A stretch of DNA of 64,000 nucleotides from the NCBI RefSeq assembly GCF_003072065.1, contig NZ_QCYG01000009.1, forward strand, positions 62,001 to 126,000. Reading direction: 5' to 3'. This stretch comes from Thalassorhabdomicrobium marinisediminis. GTDB taxonomy: Bacteria; Pseudomonadota; Alphaproteobacteria; Rhodobacterales; Rhodobacteraceae. A model generated the notes under the pieces. The model did not search any database, had not been told where the DNA came from, and saw only the letters and a list, made by a program, of their open reading frames with translations. Made by a program: the position numbers and the translations under genes. This document shows, piece after piece, positions 1-8,490 of this stretch (position 1 is the first letter of the stretch; each line of letters starts with the position of its first letter).

Positions 1-126
1 GGCTATGTCGCCTCAGCCCACATTTATGCTTTCGATACGGACGAGGCACGAAAGCTACTCGCCGGAGCCCCGGTAAGGATTAAGGACAGATACTATGAAC
101 TCGGCCCGCAGGCGACGGGGGAGTGA
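1..126 (+). CDS. C-terminal tail of an unidentified protein
   Basis: An open frame enters from the left edge and stops with TGA at 124-126, giving 41 residues of plausible protein (hydrophobic-aromatic stretch around HIYAFDTDEARKLL, then basic RIKDRYYEL). It converges on the AlbA_2-NACHT gene, whose stop is 17 bases away, as expected for a gene bordering the defence operon. The fragment is too short to name a family. The call rests on the open frame and amino-acid texture only. Confidence 0.45.
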   Translation, partial: GYVASAHIYAFDTDEARKLLAGAPVRIKDRYYELGPQATGE

Positions 127-142
127 CAGCGCCAGCTCTCTG

Positions 143-3100
143 CTACTCTACGGTGTGCCCCGACTCGACTGCAAAGCTCCAGTGCTGCCGTGCCCTGTCG
201 TAACTAGTGGTTATCCTCACATTGAGCACCTTGCCCTCGCGAAGCCCATTCCGGTCCGTTGCGGCAATCTTTGACAACAGGCAGAAGATGTCCTCCCCGA
301 AATCCGGGTGCCGGACGAAGCCGTAACCTCGCTCGGGGATGGTCCGCTTCAGCTCAACTGTCCAACGTATCTTCGCAAGCTCCGCGTTAACCTTCATCCG
401 GGATTTGGCATCACTCAGCATGGCAACCGAAAACTTTGCCTCTCCAGATCTTGCACGCTGCTTTCTGTGTGGCGATGGGGCGGCGGCCACAATTCGCTCA
501 CGCAACTGCGTTGGCAGATCCTCCGGGTTCAGGAGTTCGCTCCTGATTGCATCGTCAATGTTACGCACTGTGGTTTTGCGGTCATAGACAAGACGTGCCC
601 GCGTTCCGGCATCGATATCTGCAGGGCGCAGAAGGCCTTGCTTGGCCAGGCGGATAGCATTCATCATGGACATCCGGGCGCGCACATTTGCCAGAAAACC
701 TCTCCGCTCACGAAGTTCCTCGGCTTGGACTACCCCTCCCCGAAGCAGGATGCTGAGCACCCGCAGTGAAAGTTCTGGTTCGACGGCAATCCGGCGAAGC
801 TGGGCTCGGTAGCGCGGGAGCATGTCTTGCAAGACATCATCCACCTGCTCCTTCTCGGTGCGCAGAATGTCCAGAAGGTCAAGATCCAGTCGATCCGCTG
901 ATGAGCGGTCGAGCGCTGTCTTCCATGAGGAGACGAAGGTCTCGGCAGAGATCATCTTGCGCCGCCGGAGAGCACAGAATTCAGAGACCGAGCATGAGGA
1001 CAACACTTCACGCAGGGTTGGAGTGGGACTGACCCCCGCGATGGCGCGGAGCGCCGGAGAGAGGCCCGCGGCCCAAGCTTTGCAGCCGATCAGCGTATCA
1101 GCCAGCAATTCAATCCACGGGAAATCTGGTCCGCAGACCAGACCGCGCAGCCGGTCGACTCTGGCAACGCCAGTGGCATGTGTTAGCGCCGTGTACCAGA
1201 AAGCCTGGCTGTTTAGGCTGCTCAGCAGATATTGCGAGATTGGATATTTCGGCGGCAAGCGGGCCATGATCGAGATAGCGCGGGCCTGTGCGGCAGCATC
1301 CTTCCCAAGCAGGACATTCAATACTGCCTCTTCCCAAAGGTCATCGGCCACATCTTTGGCATGATGGTGCAGTTCGCTTCGAGTTCCGGCAGCAACGATC
1401 AGCGGCTCAACCCTCCACGCTGAGTCCACAAGCGCCGGCGATGGCTGCGCTAGCATCTCGAACGTGAAGGCTAGCGGCATCGCCCATATTCCTGGCTTGG
1501 CATCAGCCCGCACGGCCAACACATCGGGATGCAAGTCCTCATTCCGAGCCGCTAAATACCTGGCACAGAGATATTCTTGGATCGTCTCGTGCTCGAAAGC
1601 TAGCTCTCCGCGACCTTCGTTACGAACCAGAACGGTGCCCTGCGACGCCCAGTCGATGAACCGCTCGGTATCTTCGCCAAGGCGATGGATCAGCAGGGCG
1701 TGGGCCTGCGGCCGAGGAATCCGGCTGCTACCCTTCTGCCGCGCCCGAAAGGCCAACTCTGCCAGCGCGGTGATGGTCAGCTCGTGATCCCATGGCAGCG
1801 TCTCGCCACCGTGCCTTGACGTTTCGATCTCGCGCCGGAACCAGGCATCGAGAAAGCTACAATACAGCTTCGAGCGCTCGTTCGGGATTTCGTCAGTTTC
1901 ACGGGCGACCTCAGCCACGATGCGTAGCAGTATCGGGCTGCCAGCTATCGCGCTGCCACCGTCATGAAGGTGCAGCTGCTCAAGGATCGACTCGGCCTTC
2001 TGCGGTTGCTCGAGATAGGTTGCCAGAAACTTGCTTTGACATGCCCGATCCATTGCCTCGAGCTCGAATACCTCCAACTTGAGCTCTGGCGGAAGCTGTG
2101 CGCTCCGGCTGGTCAGCAGCACGCGCGCGGCGGGATACTCGCGCAAGATCCCTGCGATCTCCGTCAAGCATTGATCATAGAACAAGTCCGGGCATTCATT
2201 CAGCCCATCAAGACAGAGAGTTAACTCGCCTGCACCAACCCGTGGCGCCAGATCTTGCCAGTCGATGCCGCTTTCGGTTGCAAGCAAGCCCGCCAAGCCC
2301 TCGGCGGAATAGGCGGAAAGAGATACCAGAAGCGGCCAAGGCTGGCCGGGCTTCCATTCGCGGACCGCTTCGAACGCGAGCGCAGCAAGGCATCTGCTCT
2401 TTCCTGAGCCACCTTCCCCGATCAGCAGCGCTTGGTTGGTCCGTCCGAGCAATTCGGTAGCCGGCCCCCTACGCGGCTCGGGGGCGGTCGGCAGCAGATC
2501 GCAGTCCTCGCCGGAGCGCGTCGCTTCGCTCCGGACCCAATTGTCGCCGTCATCGAGCACCTTAGCCTTGCGGCTGGCGTTCGGCCTAGTCGTGCGTCGC
2601 TGAACCGCGACAAGAGGGATGAACTGATCCGCGACCGGCGCCAGACGCGTCTCAAGCGCGGCGACATGGCGGCGTACATCGGGCACGAGTTCCTCAGTCG
2701 AGCGCGCAAGCAGGCCACCTTCCTCGAACTGTTTCCAGAGCAGTGGAATTTCAGCTGCAAGCTTCCGGCGCTGCGCTTCATGTGTTGACAACACATCCGC
2801 TTGATCTCCGTCCAGCGCCAAGACCTGCCCAACTGCCCCGCGTTTGCGCAGGTAGATCTGCCGGGTGACATCCTTTGATGCCTCGACTTCGACAAAGCCG
2901 TAGCCCTCAGGCGCGGGATCGACAAAAATAGCTAGAACGCTCTGCTCGCCTTGCGGAATCTCTTCCAGCGCGACCAGTCGCTCGAGCAACGCTGCATTCG
3001 CAAGTCGGAAATTGCCTTGGCGGCCCGTTTTCCAGCCCTTGGCTGGGCATAGAACCTGCGGCATGACCACCTCGCGACGAAACGCCTCCGCCCCCTTGGA

Positions 3101-3412
3101 TCGCCGCCGACCGTCGGGGTCGCTGGCCTCGATACCGATTACGCCGTTATCGTCGGCGACCCCCAGCAGCACCACTCCACCGATCGAGTTGGCCAGCGCA
3201 ATGACCGCCTTCGCAACATTCCATCGATAGTCGTCTGCATTCGTTCCCTGCTCGAAATTGCCACCTTCAGGATAGAATGAGGCCTTAAGCTCCAGCCACT
3301 CAGTTTCACTGTTCCTGACCAATTCCATCAATGTATTCACGCCCCCACGAGGATGCAGCAGAACTCGGCGTGCTAGTTCAGGAGCGGAAATGGGGGCTTT
3401 GGGAGAAGACAT
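143..3412 (-). CDS. AlbA_2 (Schlafen-like)-NACHT NTPase-cold-shock fusion protein
   Basis: 1089 residues. The N-terminal ~200 residues carry an AlbA_2/Schlafen-type domain (TEWLELKASF near 37-46, then AKAVIALANSIGGVVLLGV at about 67-85). A NACHT-type P-loop NTPase follows: Walker A GEGGSGKS at 332-339, Walker B LTLCLDGLNE near 398-407, a TSRS sensor segment, then SPILLRIVAEVA and a winged-helix-like FEHETIQEYL. A helical middle leads to a C-terminal ~70-residue cold-shock-like fold (RGYGFVRHPDFGEDIF, then LREGKVLNVRI). NACHT proteins in defence islands usually sense phage factors and act through a fused effector; AlbA_2 domains bind or cut nucleic acid in several families. The start ATG at 3412 lies 34 bases after the preceding gene's stop. 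This is the last gene of the BREX-led operon. The domain reading is secure; function is inferred. Confidence 0.9.
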   Translation of the reverse strand: MSSPKAPISAPELARRVLLHPRGGVNTLMELVRNSETEWLELKASFYPEGGNFEQGTNADDYRWNVAKAVIALANSIGGVVLLGVADDNGVIGIEASDPDGRRRSKGAEAFRREVVMPQVLCPAKGWKTGRQGNFRLANAALLERLVALEEIPQGEQSVLAIFVDPAPEGYGFVEVEASKDVTRQIYLRKRGAVGQVLALDGDQADVLSTHEAQRRKLAAEIPLLWKQFEEGGLLARSTEELVPDVRRHVAALETRLAPVADQFIPLVAVQRRTTRPNASRKAKVLDDGDNWVRSEATRSGEDCDLLPTAPEPRRGPATELLGRTNQALLIGEGGSGKSRCLAALAFEAVREWKPGQPWPLLVSLSAYSAEGLAGLLATESGIDWQDLAPRVGAGELTLCLDGLNECPDLFYDQCLTEIAGILREYPAARVLLTSRSAQLPPELKLEVFELEAMDRACQSKFLATYLEQPQKAESILEQLHLHDGGSAIAGSPILLRIVAEVARETDEIPNERSKLYCSFLDAWFRREIETSRHGGETLPWDHELTITALAELAFRARQKGSSRIPRPQAHALLIHRLGEDTERFIDWASQGTVLVRNEGRGELAFEHETIQEYLCARYLAARNEDLHPDVLAVRADAKPGIWAMPLAFTFEMLAQPSPALVDSAWRVEPLIVAAGTRSELHHHAKDVADDLWEEAVLNVLLGKDAAAQARAISIMARLPPKYPISQYLLSSLNSQAFWYTALTHATGVARVDRLRGLVCGPDFPWIELLADTLIGCKAWAAGLSPALRAIAGVSPTPTLREVLSSCSVSEFCALRRRKMISAETFVSSWKTALDRSSADRLDLDLLDILRTEKEQVDDVLQDMLPRYRAQLRRIAVEPELSLRVLSILLRGGVVQAEELRERRGFLANVRARMSMMNAIRLAKQGLLRPADIDAGTRARLVYDRKTTVRNIDDAIRSELLNPEDLPTQLRERIVAAAPSPHRKQRARSGEAKFSVAMLSDAKSRMKVNAELAKIRWTVELKRTIPERGYGFVRHPDFGEDIFCLLSKIAATDRNGLREGKVLNVRITTSYDRARQHWSFAVESGHTVE

Positions 3413-3446
3413 CTATTCTGTGCTCAAGAGTGGACCGGTACGCGGC

Positions 3447-5819
3447 TCAGTGAAAGTTGAAGGGAAGGCATTTCGCGAGATGTACCCAGATCCGGGCGGG
3501 AGGTATTCTGCCGTGTGAAGCCTCAGCCGCGAACTCGGCCAACGCCTCCCAAGGCGCATGCTGCAGGCGCCTTCGCAGTCCGTCCTCCGCCGCAAAATCA
3601 GAGCTTGCTAGCGGCGCGCCAATCGCCTGCGCCATAGTGCTAAGTACCAGCGCCATCCACTCGAGCGTCACACCGTGGTCATCGTCGAGGCAGGTGCGAA
3701 TGGCCGCATCTAGGTGGGAGTGCGCCTCCTCAGTTTCGCCCGCGTCCTGCAGAAGCCAGGCCCGATAGGCCAGAATTAGCGGCCAAGGGTGATCGCTACC
3801 AATCTTCCACTTGTTTCGGTTGCCGAGATAGGCCGCGCGGGCATTGGCCATCTGCTGGGGAAAGCGGTTCAGCGTACGCAGCCATAGATGGTTTTCGAAG
3901 CGCTTTGCCTGATCTGACGCGGACAGAGACCGACTGATTGCTTCTGGTTCGCGGTTGCCGAGCAGTTGACGAATGGCTTCCACTACTATTCCCACTTCGG
4001 CGCTCGCCCCTTCGCCGTCGGCACCGTAAGGCACAGCGTCCATCCGAGCGATCATCTCGTAGATGCCGGTTTGATGCGTCTCTCGTGCAACCTGCCGTGG
4101 ATCGCTCAGTCGGGCGAAACTCTCCGCGGCTGCCTCGAAAAAGGAAACGGCTGTGGCAGGATCATGTGAGAAGGCATGCATCTGGCCGCGCGTGGATTGA
4201 AGTTTGGCATAGTTCAGCAGTCCGGCCACCGCGATGGGCTTAGCAAGCCATGTTTCGACGATCTCCTCAAGCGCGTTGAATTGAAAATTATTTGTCATTG
4301 TACTTGCCATTCGCAACAGCGCCTCGGCTACCAGTTGCGGCGCCTCGTCCTCAAGCTTGTTGACCCACTCGAGGCAGCGGAAGACCAGCTCGTCCTGGAT
4401 CTGCCCGCGATGATTGGCCAACGATAGGTTGCTGCTGTCGAGTTGCAGCCTCAACGTGCCTGGAATGATCTGCGACTGGTCGGCATATTGCTGCAGCCAA
4501 GCGATGGCACTGCCCAGCTCGGCAAGGGAGTACCGCTTGCTTGAAAGGCGCATCTGTACTTCTTCGAGGTAAAGCTCCCATTGCCGAGGGCGGCGCGCAA
4601 TCGCCTTGCCGAGGCGGTCGAGTTCGCGGCGCAGGAAGCTGCCTTCGTGCTCATCCGCCGTCGCGGTACAAAGCGCATACCAATCGGCTGGTGCCAGCGG
4701 TCCCCCACTTGTCACTGCCAAATAGAGATGGTGCAGACTGCTTTCGTTGGCCTTGACGAAGCAATGGCCGAGTAGCTGGGATTTCCGCAACCGATCCTTG
4801 TTCGACCAGTCCGAGCTGCCCCAAGTAAATGCGATGACATCGACGTATCCATTCATGGGGTGGTCCTTGCCCATGAAGCCCATCTCAAGCGCGAGCCCCT
4901 TGAAACGCTGAGGGTCAAGGGCGGCCAATTCGCTTTCAAGCGACTGGGCCAGAGCCTTCAGATCCGTCTGGGGATTGTAGGCGTCACGCTGCTCGATCAG
5001 GATCCGAACACGGCTTCCTTGGCCATCACTTGGTACCGGCAGTTGCAGGAGCGTCCAGCGCACGAGATGTAGGATGTGACCGATCCAGTACCGATGTCTT
5101 GCAGTTTCATCAAGAATACTGAATCCGAGAACCCCGACCGGCGCGTCGAGAACCTGTTGCAGCACCTTGTCGACCTCGGCGAAGCTCCGGTCTGCGGCGT
5201 GAAAGCCGCCGCAATCGGCCAGTTCGACGCTGTCGGGAACGGCCAGTGCTACCACGCGCCCCGTTCGGTTCGGGTTGGCGGGGCGCTCCGTGCTATCGAA
5301 ATCGGCGCCAGTCTCGTCGAGATAGATTGTCCAGGAGTGGGTAGGTTGTAGTGCGCGCAGACAGTTCGGGTGTCGACCATCCCTAATAATCGTTCGGACC
5401 GTCGACTGTTGCTTGGGCTGGCTATGGCGGCTATGAAGATTGTTCTTGCGCTCTATCAGTTTCTCGAGCTTCCGCTCAAGGCTTTGCAGGATCTTGGGGT
5501 CGTTCAGCCGCGCCCCCTTTGCCTCGTCGAGCCATCGTCGAGCATCTTGCTCCCCTCGCTTCCCACCAGTTCTAAACACTTGCTCGAGAGCCAGCGCCGC
5601 TTCGTGCGCCTTCCTACCTCTGGCGCGCTCAGTCAGGAATTCATCGACCATGCCGGAAGGGCCCTCGGCGCGAACCCTGTCCTCGAGATCCTGCAGGTTC
5701 CTTTGTCGCTCGGGGGAGGGACCCCAAGATTCCCAGAGATAGGCTAACCAAAGCGGGTCATTGTCTTTCATTTCGCGGGCTTCTTTCCTTAATTGTCGTA
5801 TCGCCGATCCTCCGTGCAC
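3447..5819 (-). CDS. DUF3800-like and TPR-like protein, unknown function
   Basis: The intact frame is 790 residues from a GTG start. A charged helical N-terminus (1-150) precedes a segment opening with TIYLDETGADFDS (about 164-176) and later LIEQRDAYNPQTD and YVDVIAFTWGS (near 330). This pattern recalls DUF3800, which starts with YIDESG and is thought to have an RNase H-like fold. The rest (about 400-790) is alpha-helical with TPR-like repeats. ATG at codon 17 (5771) has an AAGGAAAG upstream and is an alternative start. Protein-like sequence continues in frame upstream of the GTG back to a stop at 5946-5948, with no start codon. The true gene therefore probably began at 6001 in another frame (see next entry). 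It sits between the DUF262-AlbA_2 gene and the AlbA_2-NACHT gene in one transcript. The DUF3800 assignment is tentative. Confidence 0.8.
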   Translation of the reverse strand: MHGGSAIRQLRKEAREMKDNDPLWLAYLWESWGPSPERQRNLQDLEDRVRAEGPSGMVDEFLTERARGRKAHEAALALEQVFRTGGKRGEQDARRWLDEAKGARLNDPKILQSLERKLEKLIERKNNLHSRHSQPKQQSTVRTIIRDGRHPNCLRALQPTHSWTIYLDETGADFDSTERPANPNRTGRVVALAVPDSVELADCGGFHAADRSFAEVDKVLQQVLDAPVGVLGFSILDETARHRYWIGHILHLVRWTLLQLPVPSDGQGSRVRILIEQRDAYNPQTDLKALAQSLESELAALDPQRFKGLALEMGFMGKDHPMNGYVDVIAFTWGSSDWSNKDRLRKSQLLGHCFVKANESSLHHLYLAVTSGGPLAPADWYALCTATADEHEGSFLRRELDRLGKAIARRPRQWELYLEEVQMRLSSKRYSLAELGSAIAWLQQYADQSQIIPGTLRLQLDSSNLSLANHRGQIQDELVFRCLEWVNKLEDEAPQLVAEALLRMASTMTNNFQFNALEEIVETWLAKPIAVAGLLNYAKLQSTRGQMHAFSHDPATAVSFFEAAAESFARLSDPRQVARETHQTGIYEMIARMDAVPYGADGEGASAEVGIVVEAIRQLLGNREPEAISRSLSASDQAKRFENHLWLRTLNRFPQQMANARAAYLGNRNKWKIGSDHPWPLILAYRAWLLQDAGETEEAHSHLDAAIRTCLDDDHGVTLEWMALVLSTMAQAIGAPLASSDFAAEDGLRRRLQHAPWEALAEFAAEASHGRIPPARIWVHLAKCLPFNFH

Positions 5820-5929
5820 CGCGATGATCGCCCTTGTGGTCGAAACCGCCGCGGCCAGTTCGGTAATGTCGGCTCCCTTGATCCCCAGCCTAGCCAGATC
5901 GAGTGCTAACTGATCTGACCCAATAGCCG

Positions 5930-6001
5930 CTACAGCGCGTGCCGCTCATGGTGAGGTATCCTCAGGAGTGTTGCGTAAGGACTGACACTAACCTCTCTCA
6001 T
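5930..6001 (-). other. Out-of-frame 5' segment of the DUF3800-like gene
   Basis: An ATG at 6001, four bases after the stop of the DUF262-AlbA_2 gene, opens a 23-codon frame (MREVSVSPYATLL...) ending in TAG at 5930-5932. One base back, the frame of the downstream 790-residue protein is open from 5945 with convincing protein sequence (DQLALDLARLGIKGADITEL). A -1 shift between 5948 and 5930 would join the two into a product about 60 residues longer than the annotated frame. No standard X-XXY-YYZ slippery heptamer is visible here. A single-base mutation or sequencing error is therefore more likely than programmed frameshifting. Confidence 0.5.
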
Positions 6002-6005
6002 AGTC

Positions 6006-8135
6006 TTAGAATCGGCCCTTATTCCACTCATGCTCGTCAGCCCGGCTCAAAGGCTGGGACGAGCCCTCCTTCCGCACGAAGAATTCTTCCTTGCCTTCAT
6101 GGCTCACATGGACGGGCTTATTCGCTCGTGTGACCTGCACGTGGCAGATCTGCCTGTCATCATAGAGGGGCCAGTCGAGTTTCCAGAGCTTCATCACATC
6201 CTTGCCAAGGTAAGAGTCCAGAATGTTGCCCAGGTGAAGCTGGAAGCCATCTCTGTCTGCTTTTTTCAGCGTGCCGTAATCCAAGTCTAGACCAATGGCG
6301 TTGCCATGGTCATCCACTCCGATGAACAAGCTGCCACCATCTGAATTCATAAAGGCGGCCACTGTCTTAGCGATCACATGTTCGAGCTTCTTGTTTACCT
6401 CGCCGGTGCGCATGTCATAGCGCAGGGTAGACTTGAACTCGACCAGCTGACCTTCGCCTTCCAGGATCATCTCATGCACAGGGTCAATCTTGGTGGAAGC
6501 CTCTGAGGGTTCTATCCGCTTCAGTATCTCGGCATAGAGAGCCTCGGAGCGCTTTTTCAGGAAAGCGGTGAAGTCATTCTGGATAATAGAGGCATCATCC
6601 AATTCGATGAGATGGCTCTTCAGCGCATGTTTCAGCTCTGAATTTTCGTCTGCGAAATCTGCCAGATAGACGGAGGGTGCCTTGGCTCCGATGCGTTTCT
6701 TGTTCAACTCTGCGCTGACCAAGGTGATGTTCACAATCGAGTTTGCATAGGGTGTCTCAGCATCACTTCCATGCTTGCGGACATAGGCCCTAGGGAAGAA
6801 GTGGTGGTAGTTCTTGCTGCTGGCAATTTTCAGGTACGAGTTATCCAGAAGCACTTTCCCGTTGCTGTCGAAATCCTTGGGTTCGTAATAGGCTAGGATA
6901 CAAAGGATCGACTTACAGATTGCATTGCCGGTCGAGAAATCGGTCTCCTTGAGATCCTGTGCGGAATTGATGTAGAGCTTGAACTCAGGGTAGGGCGGGC
7001 GCTGACCATCGATGATGAGGTCAACTTTTTTGATGTCCGCTGCCAGCTTTGACTCTGTGGCGGATGAGTATCGCAGGGACAGGCTCGACCGCCAAAACAG
7101 TTCTTCAAGGTACTTACGCTGCTGTCCATTGGGTGCCTTGCCCGTTTTCAGGAAAAAGTAAGCAAACGGCACGATGAGCGTGTCATAGGGCAGGAGTTGC
7201 GACACAGGGATGCGCAAGACGGTGCGGAAATAGTCAATCGTCTTCTCGATGGCAGAGATAGCGTCATCCCATTTTTCGAGGATATCAGCCTTCTCAAGCC
7301 CCAAGATAGTCTTACGCTTGCATTCTCGTGTTTCACTGATGATAAGGCTCAGGATCTGTAAGATGACAGACGGCGAGATGTTCTCATACTTGCGATCATT
7401 CAATTTCTTCTGGAACTGCTCCCAGCGAGCTTGCATGTCGAAGTCATTGGCTTCGTCATAGGTCTTTGCCGACATGATTTCGAACAGGGTTAAGACCTTG
7501 CCACCCGTGTTAATGCGAGTGAAGACCTCGATTGCGGATTCGATGTCATTCTGGCGCAAGGTGACTGTGGAGAAGGCATAGGTCTTGAAGGCGCTTGAGT
7601 AGGCACTGATCTGGTTGATCTGGGCTTTGTCAAACCCACGCTGTTCCAGCTCGTTGCCCATCTGATAATCGAAGTTCAGCACATCATGTAGAGGAATAGC
7701 GATCTCGGCTTCATCCTTGACGGTAACAATATCTTTTTCCTTTTCCTCGAGGTTTTCCTCAAGGTTCACCACGATATCGTTATAGTCTGTGACTTTCTTT
7801 TCACCTGGTTTTTTGATCTTGGCGCCGAGATAGGCTGCAAAAAGCGAGGTGATCCGTTGCTGTCCATCAAGGACATATTGAACATTTCGCCCAAGTGGAG
7901 TTTCCGGAAGGTCAAAGCCACCAATATTTTTGATATCGTTGATACGCTGATCGGTTTCCCAAAGAATAAATGTCCCAATGGGATAGCCCTTCAGGATTGA
8001 GTCTAAAAGCTTGGCGGTCGCCTTCAAATCCCAAACAAAATCTCGCTGAAACTTTGGAACCTTTATGATCCCCTTTTTCACATCAGAGATCAGGTCATCA
8101 TAGGTCTTGGAGTCTGGTTTAGGTTGGTTATTCAT
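6006..8135 (-). CDS. DUF262 (GmrSD-like) HNH protein fused to AlbA_2 domain
   Basis: 709 residues. The N-terminal DUF262 domain has the DGQQR motif (90-94), the nucleotide-hydrolysis signature shared by GmrS-type and ParB-like folds. The central-to-C-terminal half continues the family pattern and includes YHHFFPRAYV near 442, the HNH-like motif of the GmrD half. Residues about 557-705 form an AlbA_2 domain (QLVEFKSTL, AAFMNSDGGSLFIGVDDHGNAIG). GmrSD proteins are type IV, modification-dependent endonucleases, and BREX loci are known to carry one (BrxU), so a role against modified phage DNA is a reasonable inference. The AlbA_2 tail is unusual. It overlaps the preceding gene by four bases (ATGA). 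Base composition is far lower in GC than its neighbours (24 G+C in the 60 bases 7741-7800 by hand count), suggesting separate acquisition. Confidence 0.9.
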   Translation of the reverse strand: MNNQPKPDSKTYDDLISDVKKGIIKVPKFQRDFVWDLKATAKLLDSILKGYPIGTFILWETDQRINDIKNIGGFDLPETPLGRNVQYVLDGQQRITSLFAAYLGAKIKKPGEKKVTDYNDIVVNLEENLEEKEKDIVTVKDEAEIAIPLHDVLNFDYQMGNELEQRGFDKAQINQISAYSSAFKTYAFSTVTLRQNDIESAIEVFTRINTGGKVLTLFEIMSAKTYDEANDFDMQARWEQFQKKLNDRKYENISPSVILQILSLIISETRECKRKTILGLEKADILEKWDDAISAIEKTIDYFRTVLRIPVSQLLPYDTLIVPFAYFFLKTGKAPNGQQRKYLEELFWRSSLSLRYSSATESKLAADIKKVDLIIDGQRPPYPEFKLYINSAQDLKETDFSTGNAICKSILCILAYYEPKDFDSNGKVLLDNSYLKIASSKNYHHFFPRAYVRKHGSDAETPYANSIVNITLVSAELNKKRIGAKAPSVYLADFADENSELKHALKSHLIELDDASIIQNDFTAFLKKRSEALYAEILKRIEPSEASTKIDPVHEMILEGEGQLVEFKSTLRYDMRTGEVNKKLEHVIAKTVAAFMNSDGGSLFIGVDDHGNAIGLDLDYGTLKKADRDGFQLHLGNILDSYLGKDVMKLWKLDWPLYDDRQICHVQVTRANKPVHVSHEGKEEFFVRKEGSSQPLSRADEHEWNKGRF

Positions 8136-8485
8136 TGGTTACCCGATTTCTCAATAGCTAGTATTTTGCCAGAGGCAGTCTGGTCATATCGAATATACTC
8201 CAAGGCCTCCTTTATGCTTTCAAGTGCTATCACCTCTCTGCGGACCTTGCTCTTAACGCCGCTCCTAGGGGCCTGATACCTATGAAGCCTTAGAAAGGTG
8301 CCTTCGTCATTGATGTCAGAAAATCCCGCGAGCTCCTTCTGGATGATCAACTGGTCTTCGTCCAAGCAAGACGGATAGTTCGCGATCCATTCCTGCAGAT
8401 GCTGGCGTTCCTTGAAGCCCAATTCGGAAAAGCAAAGTGCCTTGAGGGGCTTGATCGAGTTGTCATCTTTATCAATACGAAACAT
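8132..8485 (-). CDS. Truncated/chimeric relic of a PD-(D/E)XK-type nuclease gene
   Basis: 117 residues. The first ~56 (MFRIDKDDNSIKPL, FKERQHLQEWIANYPSCL, LIIQKELAGFSD) read like the start of a common restriction-associated family in which the next residues normally lead into a nuclease core of the type RLDLLALDK...VIENKLDD. Here that core is absent, and an unrelated basic stretch (about 60-117) follows. The gene therefore looks like a deletion product that kept its ends in frame. It begins five bases after the brxL stop and overlaps the DUF262 gene by ATGA, so it is still translated within the operon. Its AT-rich composition matches the DUF262 gene. The family recognition is from memory, so confidence is moderate. 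Confidence 0.7.
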   Translation of the reverse strand: MFRIDKDDNSIKPLKALCFSELGFKERQHLQEWIANYPSCLDEDQLIIQKELAGFSDINDEGTFLRLHRYQAPRSGVKSKVRREVIALESIKEALEYIRYDQTASGKILAIEKSGNQ

Positions 8486-8490
8486 AGGCC

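Noticed and set aside
5930-5948. Programmed -1 frameshifting in the DUF3800-like gene
   Set aside because: No slippery heptamer or downstream stem could be recognised; mutation or sequence error is simpler.
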